A model generated the notes under the pieces. The model was not told the DNA's origin. It saw only the letters and a list, made by a program, of their open reading frames with translations, and made no database searches. Below, in pieces: positions 13,531 through 21,446 of a stretch of DNA of 35,291 nt (positions are counted from its first letter, which is position 1; each line of letters begins with the position of its first letter). The stretch comes from Bacteroidales bacterium (lineage in GTDB: Bacteria; Bacteroidota; Bacteroidia; Bacteroidales; UBA932): positions 1-35,291 of the forward strand of contig JAILJO010000070.1 in assembly GCA_024694675.1 (NCBI GenBank), read 5' to 3'. The translations under genes were made by a program, and so were the position numbers.

Positions 13531-13562
13531 CAAAGGTAGGAACTTTTTTTGTATTCACCAAA
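13531..13562 (-). promoter_or_regulatory. Promoter of the tRNA-tuf-secE-nusG-ribosomal protein cluster
   Basis: On the minus strand a TTTG -33 box (13562-13559), a 20-bp spacer and TACCTTTG (13538-13531) match the Bacteroidota promoter consensus exactly. It lies about 35 bp upstream of tRNA-Thr(TGT) and just past the dxs stop. It is the only full-consensus promoter I find for the tRNA-to-rpoC block. Confidence 0.85.
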
Positions 13563-13568
13563 AGATTT

Positions 13569-15446
13569 TTAAATATTTTTCATCAGCGCGATGAAAAGGT
13601 CGAACAGGCTTTCGGTGTCAAGTCCGCACTCCTCAAGCTGCTGGCTGCGGGATGCCTGCGGGATAAAGCGGTCCGGAATGCCAACTGCCTTGATGACAGG
13701 GGCATCGGCCCTTCCGGCAAAGTACTCGCTCACCGCTCCGAAGAGGCCTCCCTTCACGGTTCCGTCCTCAACTGTGACTATGACGCTGTACTTCGATGCC
13801 TCCTCCAGGATGTCCGTGTCGATGGGCTTCAGCCAGCGCATATCGTACACGGCCGGGCAGCTCCAGTAATCCGTTTTGTGACGCTTTGCGGCTTCCAGCG
13901 CACGGTTGGCCACCGGGCCCAGCGCCAGTACCGCCACTCCCTTGCCGTTAAGGAGCTTCCGGCCCTTGCCAACGGGAAGGGCCTCGAACGCGGCTTCCTT
14001 CCATGGCGCCCCTTCCCCGTACCCGCGCGGATACCTTATAATAATAGGGCCTTCCTTCACGGACAGGGCGGTATACATCAGGTTCTTGAGTTCAATCTCG
14101 TCAGAAGGGGCGGCGACCACGGCATCCGGAATGCTCCTGTATGCCGCAAGGTCAAAGGCGCCGCAATGGGTTGCGCCGTCCTCCCCTACCAGGCCTCCGC
14201 GGTCAAAGCAGAGCACCACGGGAAGCTTCTGCAGGGCCACATCGTGTATGATATTGTCGTAGGCTCTCTGGGAGAAGGAGGAGTAGATGTTGCAGAAGGG
14301 TTTCATGCCGCCGGCGGCGAGGCCTGCGCTGAATGTCACAGCATGACCCTCTTCGATTCCGACGTCGAAGAATCTGTCCGGGAACGCGGCCTCGAAGCGG
14401 TTCATTCCGCAGCCGGAGGCCATTGCGGGAGTGATTCCCACAACCTTCGGGTCCATCTTGGCCAGCTCCACCAGCACCTCTCCGAACACGTCCTGGTATT
14501 TGTCTTTTGCCGATACGGTCTTTATCCTCTCGCCCGTTTCCGGATTGAACCTTCCGGGAGCGTGCCAGGTGACGGGGTCTGCCTCAGCAGGGGCGTAGCC
14601 CTTGCCCTTTTTGGTGATTATGTGAAGGATGCGGGGACCGCTCAGTCTCTTCAGGCGCTCCAGGACAGCGACCATCTGCTCGACGTCGTTGCCGTCCACA
14701 TGGCCGAAGTAACGGAAGCCCATGGCCTCGAACACGGCGCCGCCGGAGCTTCGGACAAGGTTGGATTTGGTGTCCACCACTATCTTCTGCATCCACTGCC
14801 TGAACTTACCCTCCTTGAGGCGGTTCCAGATACCGGTCTTGACACGGTTGTATGTGGACGATGTGGTAACCTTCAGGAGATAGTTGTGCAGGCCGCCGCG
14901 GGCCTCGTCGATGGAGATATTGTTGTCGTTCAGGATAACCAGGATGTTGGCCTTGGAGTTGCCGGCGTTGTTGAGGCCTTCCCAGGCCAGGCCGCCGGAG
15001 AGGGCGCCGTCGCCTATTATGGCAACCGCCTTCTCTCCGCTTCCATTGAGGCGGGCCGCCTCAGCGTATCCCAATGCGGCGGATATGGACGTGGAGCTGT
15101 GCCCGGCGCCGAAAGCATCGTACTTGCTTTCCGCCATTTTGGGGAAGCCGCTGATGCCGCCGGCCTTGCGGTTGTCCTTGAACGCTTCCCTGCGGCCCGT
15201 AAGGATCTTGTGGGCATATGCCTGATGCCCCACGTCAAAGACAAGCTTGTCCTTTGGTGTGTCGTAAACGTAATGCAGGGCCACTATGAGTTCCACGGCC
15301 CCAAGACTTGAGCCAAGATGCCCCGGATTCTCCGCACAGCACCGGACCATGTAGTCACGGATCTCCTCACAAAGTGTTTTCAGCTTTGCAACACTGAGTT
15401 TCCTGACGTCATCAGGGCTGTTTATGTGGTCCAGGATCTTGTACAT
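13569..15446 (-). CDS. dxs: 1-deoxy-D-xylulose-5-phosphate synthase
   Basis: This thiamine-diphosphate enzyme condenses pyruvate and glyceraldehyde 3-phosphate in the first step of the MEP isoprenoid pathway. Counting from the ATG at 15446 the protein has 625 residues. H43 (in G-H-L-G-S-S-L-G) is the conserved N-terminal active-site His. The ThDP motif runs from GDG at 145-147 to NDNN at 173-176. The central D-V-G-I-E-E-G-H-A motif carries the catalytic Glu, and the transketolase C-terminal domain ends with V-E-D-G-T-V-K-G-G. An in-frame TTG 18 bp upstream is possible, but the ATG fits better with the -7 box. It is 30 bp downstream of the outer-membrane factor gene, so it could also be read from the exporter operon. 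Confidence 0.96.
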   Translation of the reverse strand: MYKILDHINSPDDVRKLSVAKLKTLCEEIRDYMVRCCAENPGHLGSSLGAVELIVALHYVYDTPKDKLVFDVGHQAYAHKILTGRREAFKDNRKAGGISGFPKMAESKYDAFGAGHSSTSISAALGYAEAARLNGSGEKAVAIIGDGALSGGLAWEGLNNAGNSKANILVILNDNNISIDEARGGLHNYLLKVTTSSTYNRVKTGIWNRLKEGKFRQWMQKIVVDTKSNLVRSSGGAVFEAMGFRYFGHVDGNDVEQMVAVLERLKRLSGPRILHIITKKGKGYAPAEADPVTWHAPGRFNPETGERIKTVSAKDKYQDVFGEVLVELAKMDPKVVGITPAMASGCGMNRFEAAFPDRFFDVGIEEGHAVTFSAGLAAGGMKPFCNIYSSFSQRAYDNIIHDVALQKLPVVLCFDRGGLVGEDGATHCGAFDLAAYRSIPDAVVAAPSDEIELKNLMYTALSVKEGPIIIRYPRGYGEGAPWKEAAFEALPVGKGRKLLNGKGVAVLALGPVANRALEAAKRHKTDYWSCPAVYDMRWLKPIDTDILEEASKYSVIVTVEDGTVKGGLFGAVSEYFAGRADAPVIKAVGIPDRFIPQASRSQQLEECGLDTESLFDLFIALMKNI

Positions 15447-15452
15447 ATCGTA

Positions 15453-15483
15453 CAAAGATAGCAATAATTCCCGGAACTACAAT
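15453..15483 (-). promoter_or_regulatory. Internal promoter for dxs, implying a leaderless mRNA
   Basis: On the minus strand ATTG (15483-15480), a 19-bp spacer and TATCTTTG (15460-15453) give a near-consensus Bacteroidota promoter. The -33 box overlaps the end of the outer-membrane factor gene. Only six bases separate the -7 box from the dxs ATG, so transcripts from it would have little or no 5' leader. Confidence 0.65.
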
Positions 15484-16787
15484 GTGAGGGTACCGCCGCG
15501 ATAGAAGTTTACAAGGCGTGTCTGGAAGACGTACTCGTAGGTTGCCTGGATGGCGTCGGAGCGGGTTTTGAGCATCTGGGTTCGGGACTCGTTGAATTCC
15601 GTGATGGTGGCTTTTCCGTTCTCATATTTGGCCTGGACAAGCTCAAAGGCGTCCCGGGCCGCGTCTGCCGCCATCATGGAGGCGTCGTACTTGGCGCGGG
15701 CGGCGATGGCACCGTTCCAGGCCTGCTGGATTTCCTTGTACAGCTGCTGCTGGACCTGGCGCAGGCGGATCTGCTGCGTGGCCTGGTTCAGTTTGGCGCT
15801 GCGAACCTGGTTGCGGGTAGAGAACTTATTGAAGATAGGGATGCTCAGCTGCAGGCCGATATACTGGCTGAAGTTGTCGTTCATCTGGTCCCAGAAACCC
15901 TTTCCGCCGTAGTTGGAATAGTAATTTGTACCAAGTCCTGCGCTAAGTGAAAGCGACGGCATGTAACCTGCCTGGGCAATGGAGATGCTCTTTTCGGAAG
16001 CATCCAGCCTGAGCTGCTCCGCACGGACGGCGGGACGCAGGCCGCAGGCCTCGTCATAGATGTCGTCAGGGTGGCCCAGGTAGAAATCGTCCACCTGAAC
16101 CTCCGGCCGGACAACCTCGAAACCATCCCACGTGGGGAACTCCAGAAGCTGGGCGAGGTCAAGGATGGCAACGCGAAGATTGTTCTCCGCCTGGACCAGC
16201 GTCACCTGGCTCTGTGCCAGGGAGGCTTTCTGCTGTGACACTTCCGCGGCCGATGCCTTTCCTGAAGCCAGCATGCCTTCAAGACGTGCAACCTGCAGTG
16301 AATCTATGCTGATCTGCTGTCTGGCCACGTCCAGGATCTCGTAATTGTACAGGATCTGGACATATGCCTGGGCCACGGAAACGCGGATATCGTCCCGGGC
16401 CTTCTCCAGGTCCGCGGTGGCGGCATCAAGGTTAAGGCGCGCCTGGGAAATGCGGTTGGGAGTTGCCAGGCCGTCGAAAAGGTTCACGCCGGTGCCAATT
16501 GAAAAGCCGGTGGTGGAAGAGTTTCCGGAGGCGTAGGTATTATCCCCTCCGAGGCCTCGTCCAAAGCTCCAGTTCTCAGAGGCCGATGCCTGTACGGAAG
16601 GTGCCAGCGACCACTGGGCGCTGTTGAGGTCTATTTCCGATCCCTCCCTGCTCATCTCCTGCTGAACCACGCTGAGGTTGTGCTCCAGCGCCCAGTTCAT
16701 GCATTCTTCCAGGGTCCAGGGATGGGAAAGGTCCGGCGTAGCCGCGGTGTCAATGGCCACGGCCAAAGCTAGTATCAGTGCTGTCAT
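15477..16787 (-). CDS. TolC-family outer-membrane efflux protein
   Basis: The 436-residue protein has a short hydrophobic N-terminus (residues 2-15) as signal sequence. It then starts the mature OEP fold with W-T-L-E-E-C-M-N-W-A-L-E-H-N, the usual first helix of these proteins. Two OEP repeats follow, rich in A/Q/L heptads that form the periplasmic alpha-helical barrel. The S-I-G-T-G-V-N-L-F-D-G segment near residue 100 is a typical beta-strand. It forms the outer-membrane channel of a tripartite exporter. Its ATG overlaps the adaptor stop by 4 bp, so the two are translationally coupled. The exported compound is unknown. Confidence 0.93.
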   Translation of the reverse strand: MTALILALAVAIDTAATPDLSHPWTLEECMNWALEHNLSVVQQEMSREGSEIDLNSAQWSLAPSVQASASENWSFGRGLGGDNTYASGNSSTTGFSIGTGVNLFDGLATPNRISQARLNLDAATADLEKARDDIRVSVAQAYVQILYNYEILDVARQQISIDSLQVARLEGMLASGKASAAEVSQQKASLAQSQVTLVQAENNLRVAILDLAQLLEFPTWDGFEVVRPEVQVDDFYLGHPDDIYDEACGLRPAVRAEQLRLDASEKSISIAQAGYMPSLSLSAGLGTNYYSNYGGKGFWDQMNDNFSQYIGLQLSIPIFNKFSTRNQVRSAKLNQATQQIRLRQVQQQLYKEIQQAWNGAIAARAKYDASMMAADAARDAFELVQAKYENGKATITEFNESRTQMLKTRSDAIQATYEYVFQTRLVNFYRGGTLTL

Positions 16788-17878
16788 TTCTTCTTGCTTA
16801 TGATTTCGGAACCGCGGACCTTGTCGCCTGCGGAGATGCCACTCTTGATTTCAATGCTGACCCCGTCCGAGAGGCCGGTCACGACGTCCTTCCGCTCATA
16901 TCCTGCAGGGCCCTGGACGAACACGTATGTGGAATCGCCTTCCCACTGGATGGCGCTTTCCTGGAGGGTGACCACATCTTCCGCCTTGTCCAGGACGATT
17001 TCCGCGTTGGCGCTGTAACCGCTACGGATGTTGACGCCCTTGGGCACAGTCACGGAGGCCTTTATCTCGAAGAGGTTGGTGCCGTTGGACTCCGTTGCCT
17101 TAGGGGCGATATACTCCAGCGTGGCGTCCAGTGTCACATCCTGCAGGGCGCCGACGGTGATGGTCACGGGAAGGCCCAGGGAGATGCGTCCCACCTCGGT
17201 TTCGTCGATGTTGCCGTCGAAGATGAGATCGTCCATATTGGCCACGGTGGCGATTGTGGTACCGTCGTTAAAGGTGTTGGACATGGTCACCGAATTACCC
17301 ACCTTCACCGGCACGTCCAGGATAAGGCCCGATATGGTGGACCTCACCAGCGTGGAGCTCCCGGAGGCATTGGACGATGACACACCGTCGCGGACAATCT
17401 CCAGCGACTCCTTGGCGGCGGAGTACTCCTCCTGCGCCTGGGAAAGCGCCTGCTGGACCTTCTCGAACTCATCGGCACTCACCAGGGACTTGTCCCAAAG
17501 CTCCTTCTCCCTCTTGTAGTTGGTCTTGGCCTGTTCCAGGTTCACCTCCGCAAGACGGACGCGGCTCTGTGCGCTGGAGAGCTGGCTCATGTCAGGAATG
17601 ACCTTCAGTTTGGCGATGATCTCACCCTGCTTGACGCTCTGGCCGGCCTCCTTGTAGAGCTCCGCCACGATTCCGCTGATCTGAGGCTTGATGTTGACCT
17701 CGTCGCGGGGCTGGATCTTTCCGGTGAGCACAGTGCTCTTGACGATTGTCCCTTTCTCTGCCACCAACTCCTGGTACAGCTTCTCCTTGGGTTTTGAACG
17801 CTTGTACAGGTAGGCGAAGGTTCCGCCGAAAATGGCGATTACCAGAAGGACTACGATGTATTTTCCGATCTTTTTCAT
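16784..17878 (-). CDS. Efflux RND/MacA-type periplasmic adaptor subunit (HlyD family)
   Basis: The 364-residue membrane fusion protein has one N-terminal membrane anchor (residues about 7-25). A lipoyl-like half motif (G-K-I-Q-P-R-D-E-V-N-I-K-P-Q-I-S-G) follows, then a coiled-coil hairpin of about 85-150 rich in Gln, Ala and Glu, and then the second lipoyl half and beta-barrel domains. It bridges the inner-membrane ABC permeases and the TolC-like channel. It ends in a Lys-rich tail S-K-K-K. The gene lies 12 bp after the second permease and overlaps the channel gene, fixing it as part of one tripartite complex. Confidence 0.93.
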   Translation of the reverse strand: MKKIGKYIVVLLVIAIFGGTFAYLYKRSKPKEKLYQELVAEKGTIVKSTVLTGKIQPRDEVNIKPQISGIVAELYKEAGQSVKQGEIIAKLKVIPDMSQLSSAQSRVRLAEVNLEQAKTNYKREKELWDKSLVSADEFEKVQQALSQAQEEYSAAKESLEIVRDGVSSSNASGSSTLVRSTISGLILDVPVKVGNSVTMSNTFNDGTTIATVANMDDLIFDGNIDETEVGRISLGLPVTITVGALQDVTLDATLEYIAPKATESNGTNLFEIKASVTVPKGVNIRSGYSANAEIVLDKAEDVVTLQESAIQWEGDSTYVFVQGPAGYERKDVVTGLSDGVSIEIKSGISAGDKVRGSEIISKKK

Positions 17879-17890
17879 ATATCATAAATT

Positions 17891-19141
17891 TTATTCATCA
17901 CGCATTGCATCTACGGGTTTGATTGCCATGGCGCGGGAGGCGGGCATGAGGCCGGCCATGACGCCAAGGACGGTGAGCAGGGCTGCGGCAAGGAAGGCCG
18001 TCCAGAACGGCACCTGGAAGGCGGCCTTGAGGATGCCGTCCTGTGTCATTCCAAGCTCTACGCCGGCAAGGATAAGTACGCTGAATACAATTCCCAGCAT
18101 GCCGGCGACGAGGGTCAGGATGACGCTCTCTGACATTATCTGGCCCAGGATCTGGGTAGGCGTTGCGCCTATTGCGCGGCGGATGCCAATCTCTATGGTG
18201 CGCTCCTTGACGCTTACCATCATGATATTGGATACGCCTATGACTCCCGCCAGCAGTGTTCCAAGGCCTATCAGCCAGACAAGGAAGTTGATTCCCTTGA
18301 ACAGGTTGTCAACTATCCCGAAGATGAGCTGGGTGTTCAGGAGGAACATGGCTTCCTCGTCTGTGGGATCTATATAGTGGGCACGGGATATTATCTGCCT
18401 TACACGGGGTGTGAGGTCGCTCATTGTGTATCCTTCCTTTGCCGTGAAGCAAAGGAGGTGGATGGTGTTGCCAAAGTTGTAGGCCTTGCGGAGCTGGGTG
18501 ATGGGGACGGTAACCATATCCGCGGGGCTGCCGTTGATCTGTATGGCGCCGCTTTCTTTCCAGTCGACGCCCACCACGCTGTAATAGGTGCCGTCAACCA
18601 GGACCCGCTTGCCGCAGGGATCACCTCCCTCGGGGAAGAGACTGGAGTAGACCCTCTTGCCTAGGACGCAGACTTTCCTCTCCTGGGCGATGTCCGCGTC
18701 GTTGAGGAATCGGCCATACATCATCTTGGGGGTTTCGATATTTGCATAATCGGCCCTGACGCCTTTCAAGGTGCCGCTGTAGGAATTATCGTCACGGGAG
18801 ATGCTGCGGCCCCAGAGGGCAACTGTGGGGGTTACGGTCTCCGCCTCCGGGACCAGGTTTTTGATGCGGTCCACATCGGCATACTCCAAACTCCAGTACC
18901 GGCCCTTGCTGAAGCCCTTGTACGGCTTTGTGGTGGAACCGGGATATATTATGCAGGTGTTCTGAGCGAAGCCCTCGAAGTTATTGTTCAGGATTTCCTT
19001 GAGACCCTGGCTGCCGCCAGTAAGTAGCATGAGCATGAACACGCCCCAGAACACGCCGAATCCCGTAAGGAAACTGCGGCTGCGGTTCCTCGTGATGCTG
19101 TCCAGGATTTCCCGGAAGGTATCTGTGTCAAACAGTCTCAT
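17891..19141 (-). CDS. MacB-like ABC transporter permease (second copy)
   Basis: The 416-residue protein has the MacB topology. One transmembrane helix lies at about 24-45, a large periplasmic domain follows (about 50-280), and three C-terminal helices (about 285-400) form the FtsX domain. The cytosolic loop K-E-R-T-I-E-I-G-I-R-R-A-I-G-A, between the first and second of those helices, is the hallmark coupling segment with the ATPase. No nucleotide-binding domain is fused; the ATPase is a separate gene. It overlaps the preceding permease gene by 4 bp (ATGA) and is a diverged paralogue of it, so the pair probably forms a heterodimer. Confidence 0.93.
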   Translation of the reverse strand: MRLFDTDTFREILDSITRNRSRSFLTGFGVFWGVFMLMLLTGGSQGLKEILNNNFEGFAQNTCIIYPGSTTKPYKGFSKGRYWSLEYADVDRIKNLVPEAETVTPTVALWGRSISRDDNSYSGTLKGVRADYANIETPKMMYGRFLNDADIAQERKVCVLGKRVYSSLFPEGGDPCGKRVLVDGTYYSVVGVDWKESGAIQINGSPADMVTVPITQLRKAYNFGNTIHLLCFTAKEGYTMSDLTPRVRQIISRAHYIDPTDEEAMFLLNTQLIFGIVDNLFKGINFLVWLIGLGTLLAGVIGVSNIMMVSVKERTIEIGIRRAIGATPTQILGQIMSESVILTLVAGMLGIVFSVLILAGVELGMTQDGILKAAFQVPFWTAFLAAALLTVLGVMAGLMPASRAMAIKPVDAMRDE

Positions 19142-20406
19142 TCTGCCCTCAGTGCTTCAATGGGTTTAACTCTTGCAGCCTTCCATGCCGGGATTATTCC
19201 GGCAATCGTTCCTGCTACAATCAGCAGCAGGGTTGCTTCCAATGCCACATCCAGCCCTACGGAAGGGTTTACCAGCATGCGTATCTGCGTAAATCCTATG
19301 TCTACGTAATCCTGACCAATCGTCTTGTCCATCACCTGGCATGCAATCATGCCAAGCAGCATTCCGGCATAGCCGAATATGGCCGTTATGGTGACGCTTT
19401 CCGATATGATAAGGGTAAGGATATTCCCCGGCTTTGCTCCGATAGCCTTGCGGATTCCGAACTCGTGGGTACGCTCCTTCACCGTGATGAGCATGATGTT
19501 GGATACACCCACTATACCGCTAATAAGGGTAAGGAGACCAAGGATCCACAACGCTATGTCCAGGATATTGGAGGCCTTTGCCATCTCAAGGTTGTCCGTA
19601 TAGCCGTTCATGATCCAGATGCCCCTTCTGTCGTCCGGAGCTATGTCATGTATGCGTTTGATGGCGGCGCTGTATTCCTCTTCAAAGGCCTTGTGATCTT
19701 CCAGCGTAACGGGGCCGTTCAGGGAGAATGTGATGCTCTCCAGTTTGTCCGAATTGTCGTAAATACCTTTATAAGTAGTATAAGGGATATAGCAAGAGCG
19801 GCGGAAATCACTTTCATCAGTGTGGTATATGCCCACAACCTTATATGCAATGGTCCCGGCGCTGATCCACTGGCCAATCATTTTCTCAATGTCGTCGCCA
19901 CCCGCCAGTTCCTTGGCCTGGGAGCCACTTATGACCATGACTTTGCGGCGCAGACGAAGGTCGTCCTGGTTAAGGAAGCGGCCGGCGGCCATCTTTATCT
20001 TAAATTGGGCCTGGTGTTCCGGCATGGCACCGGTAAACCATCCGCCTACGGTTTTTCCGCCAACTACAAGCGTGGCGCTGGTGGAGGATGTGGTAGTTGT
20101 CACATTCTCTATGACCCCCTGCCACTCGCTTCCGGTGGTATAGTCCAGGTCTTTCTGGTCCAGCTGGATTATTCTTCCTTCCTTATAACCGTTGTATGGC
20201 TTGGACGTGCGCCATCCTTCCACAGAGACACTCTGTGATATGAAGTCTCCCACGTTCCCGGAGAAAGAGTTCATGAGCCCGTTCCCCGCCCCCAGCAGCG
20301 CTATGAGCAGGAAAATCCCCCAGCTCACAGCAAAGCCGGTCAGCGCCGTCCGCAGCTTATTCTGCCGCAGCGTACTGTAAATTTCATGGAGGAGATCCCT
20401 TATCAT
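19138..20406 (-). CDS. MacB-like ABC transporter permease (first copy)
   Basis: The 422-residue protein has the same plan as its neighbour: one N-terminal helix (about 20-42), a periplasmic MacB-PCD domain, and a C-terminal FtsX domain. The coupling loop K-E-R-T-H-E-F-G-I-R-K-A-I-G-A contacts the ATPase. MacB-type exporters use ATP to drive periplasmic conformational change and expel macrolides, peptides or lipids through TolC. The substrate cannot be inferred from sequence. It is separated from the upstream ATPase gene by 50 bp containing a small palindromic repeat. Confidence 0.93.
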   Translation of the reverse strand: MIRDLLHEIYSTLRQNKLRTALTGFAVSWGIFLLIALLGAGNGLMNSFSGNVGDFISQSVSVEGWRTSKPYNGYKEGRIIQLDQKDLDYTTGSEWQGVIENVTTTTSSTSATLVVGGKTVGGWFTGAMPEHQAQFKIKMAAGRFLNQDDLRLRRKVMVISGSQAKELAGGDDIEKMIGQWISAGTIAYKVVGIYHTDESDFRRSCYIPYTTYKGIYDNSDKLESITFSLNGPVTLEDHKAFEEEYSAAIKRIHDIAPDDRRGIWIMNGYTDNLEMAKASNILDIALWILGLLTLISGIVGVSNIMLITVKERTHEFGIRKAIGAKPGNILTLIISESVTITAIFGYAGMLLGMIACQVMDKTIGQDYVDIGFTQIRMLVNPSVGLDVALEATLLLIVAGTIAGIIPAWKAARVKPIEALRAE

Positions 20407-20416
20407 ACTCTTTCTG

Positions 20417-20445
20417 CCGTCATTCTCGGGCTTGACCCGGAATCT
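20417..20445. repeat. REP-like palindromic element, intergenic copy
   Basis: The element reads CCGTCAT then a stem (ATTC-CGGG / CCCG-GAAT with one bulged T and loop CTTGA) then CT. It lies in the 50-bp gap between the ABC ATPase and the first permease. It shares its frame (CCGTCAT...CxTGA...ATCT) with the element at 22099-22126, in the same orientation. Such short palindromes are typically dispersed in many copies through a genome; copy number here cannot be counted from one window. Confidence 0.65.
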
Positions 20446-20456
20446 TTAACTACTAG

Positions 20457-21173
20457 TTATTTAATTAATTCCGCACCCCATGCATCATGCTTATCATTCT
20501 CTTCAATCTTCCCAATAATACCATCCTTTATATGTATAATGCGGTTCGCCTGATTTGCCACGCCGCTTTCATGCGTCACCACAATGATGGTCATGCCATC
20601 CTCCCTGTTGAGCTTGGACAGTAGGTTCATGACCTCCACGCTGGTCTTGGAGTCAAGGGCGCCGGTGGGTTCATCGGCCAAAATGATGCGGGGGCTGGTG
20701 ATGAGGGCGCGGGCTATGGCCACACGCTGCTTCTGACCGCCGGACATCTCGTTGGGGAAGTGGCCGGCCCAGTCCGTGAGACCCATCTTGTCAAGGTACT
20801 CCATGGCCAGCTCGCGGCGCTTGTGGCGGCTGACGCCCTGATAGTAAAGCGGCAGCTCGACATTCTCAACTGCGGTTTTGAAACCAATGAGGTTGAAACT
20901 TTGGAAAATGAAACCTATCATCTGGTTACGGTAGGCCGCGGCCTGCTTCTCAGACAGGTCCTTAATAAGCGTGCCGTCAAGATAATAAGTGCCAGTATCA
21001 TAATTGTCCAGTATGCCCAGAATGTTCAGAAGGGTGGATTTGCCGCTTCCGGACGCTCCCATGATTGATACGAATTCCCCCTTTTCGATATTGAGGTTAA
21101 TCCCTTTGAGAACGTGCAGCGGCTGTGCTCCCTGGTAGGTTTTATTTACGTCTTTGAGCTCTATCAGCGCCAT
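20457..21173 (-). CDS. ABC transporter ATP-binding protein (LolD/MacB class)
   Basis: The 238-residue ATPase powers the permease pair downstream. Walker A GASGSGKST is at 39-47, the Q-loop Gln at 91, the signature SGGQ at 144-147, Walker B ILADEP at 164-169 and the switch His at 201. All catalytic residues are intact. The D-S-K-T-S-V-E-V-M segment after Walker B is typical of the MacB/LolD group. It is the first gene of the exporter operon and follows a full-consensus promoter. Confidence 0.95.
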   Translation of the reverse strand: MALIELKDVNKTYQGAQPLHVLKGINLNIEKGEFVSIMGASGSGKSTLLNILGILDNYDTGTYYLDGTLIKDLSEKQAAAYRNQMIGFIFQSFNLIGFKTAVENVELPLYYQGVSRHKRRELAMEYLDKMGLTDWAGHFPNEMSGGQKQRVAIARALITSPRIILADEPTGALDSKTSVEVMNLLSKLNREDGMTIIVVTHESGVANQANRIIHIKDGIIGKIEENDKHDAWGAELIK

Positions 21174-21204
21174 TTTACTGCTGTATTAGTATCCTATTAC
21201 ACTG

Positions 21205-21236
21205 CAAAGATAAATCAGATTTCTTTCTCCTCCAAA
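21205..21236 (-). promoter_or_regulatory. Promoter of the ABC exporter operon
   Basis: On the minus strand TTTG (21236-21233), a 20-bp spacer and TATCTTTG (21212-21205) match the Bacteroidota consensus at every fixed position. It lies about 32 bp upstream of the ATPase ATG. All five exporter genes follow with gaps of 50 bp or less or with overlaps. Confidence 0.85.
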
Positions 21237-21327
21237 TCTTTTTTAAATTTTTTGCAAAATTCTTGCCGCATCCACTATTTATGACGCACTTCTCCGCAAA
21301 ATGTTAATACAGCACTTCCCGTATGCA

Positions 21328-21430
21328 GGTGACGTACGCCACCTTTTATGAGGGGGACCTGCGTCACTATACGGCCTGTGTGGCCGTTTTGCGCTGCAGG
21401 TCCCCCCGTTTTGGGGTGACGTACGTCACC
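21328..21430. repeat. Nested palindromic element flanked by direct repeats
   Basis: In the 273-bp spacer between an MFS gene and the exporter promoter there are two copies of a 16-bp palindrome. Copy 1 (21328-21343) has one mismatch; copy 2 (21415-21430) is the perfect GGTGACGTACGTCACC. Each is followed by TT(TT)ATGAG. Between them GGGGGACCTGC (21352-21362) pairs perfectly with GCAGGTCCCCC (21396-21406). Inside that, ACGGCC (21371-21376) pairs with GGCCGT (21382-21387). I see no coding potential and do not recognise the family. It lies 17 bp past the MFS stop and may also end that transcript. Confidence 0.7.
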
Positions 21431-21446
21431 TTATGAGTGTAAAAAA

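Noticed and set aside
15447..15464. TTG start for dxs giving 6 more residues
   Set aside because: It lies within and next to the -7 box; the ATG at 15446 starts a normal Dxs N-terminus.
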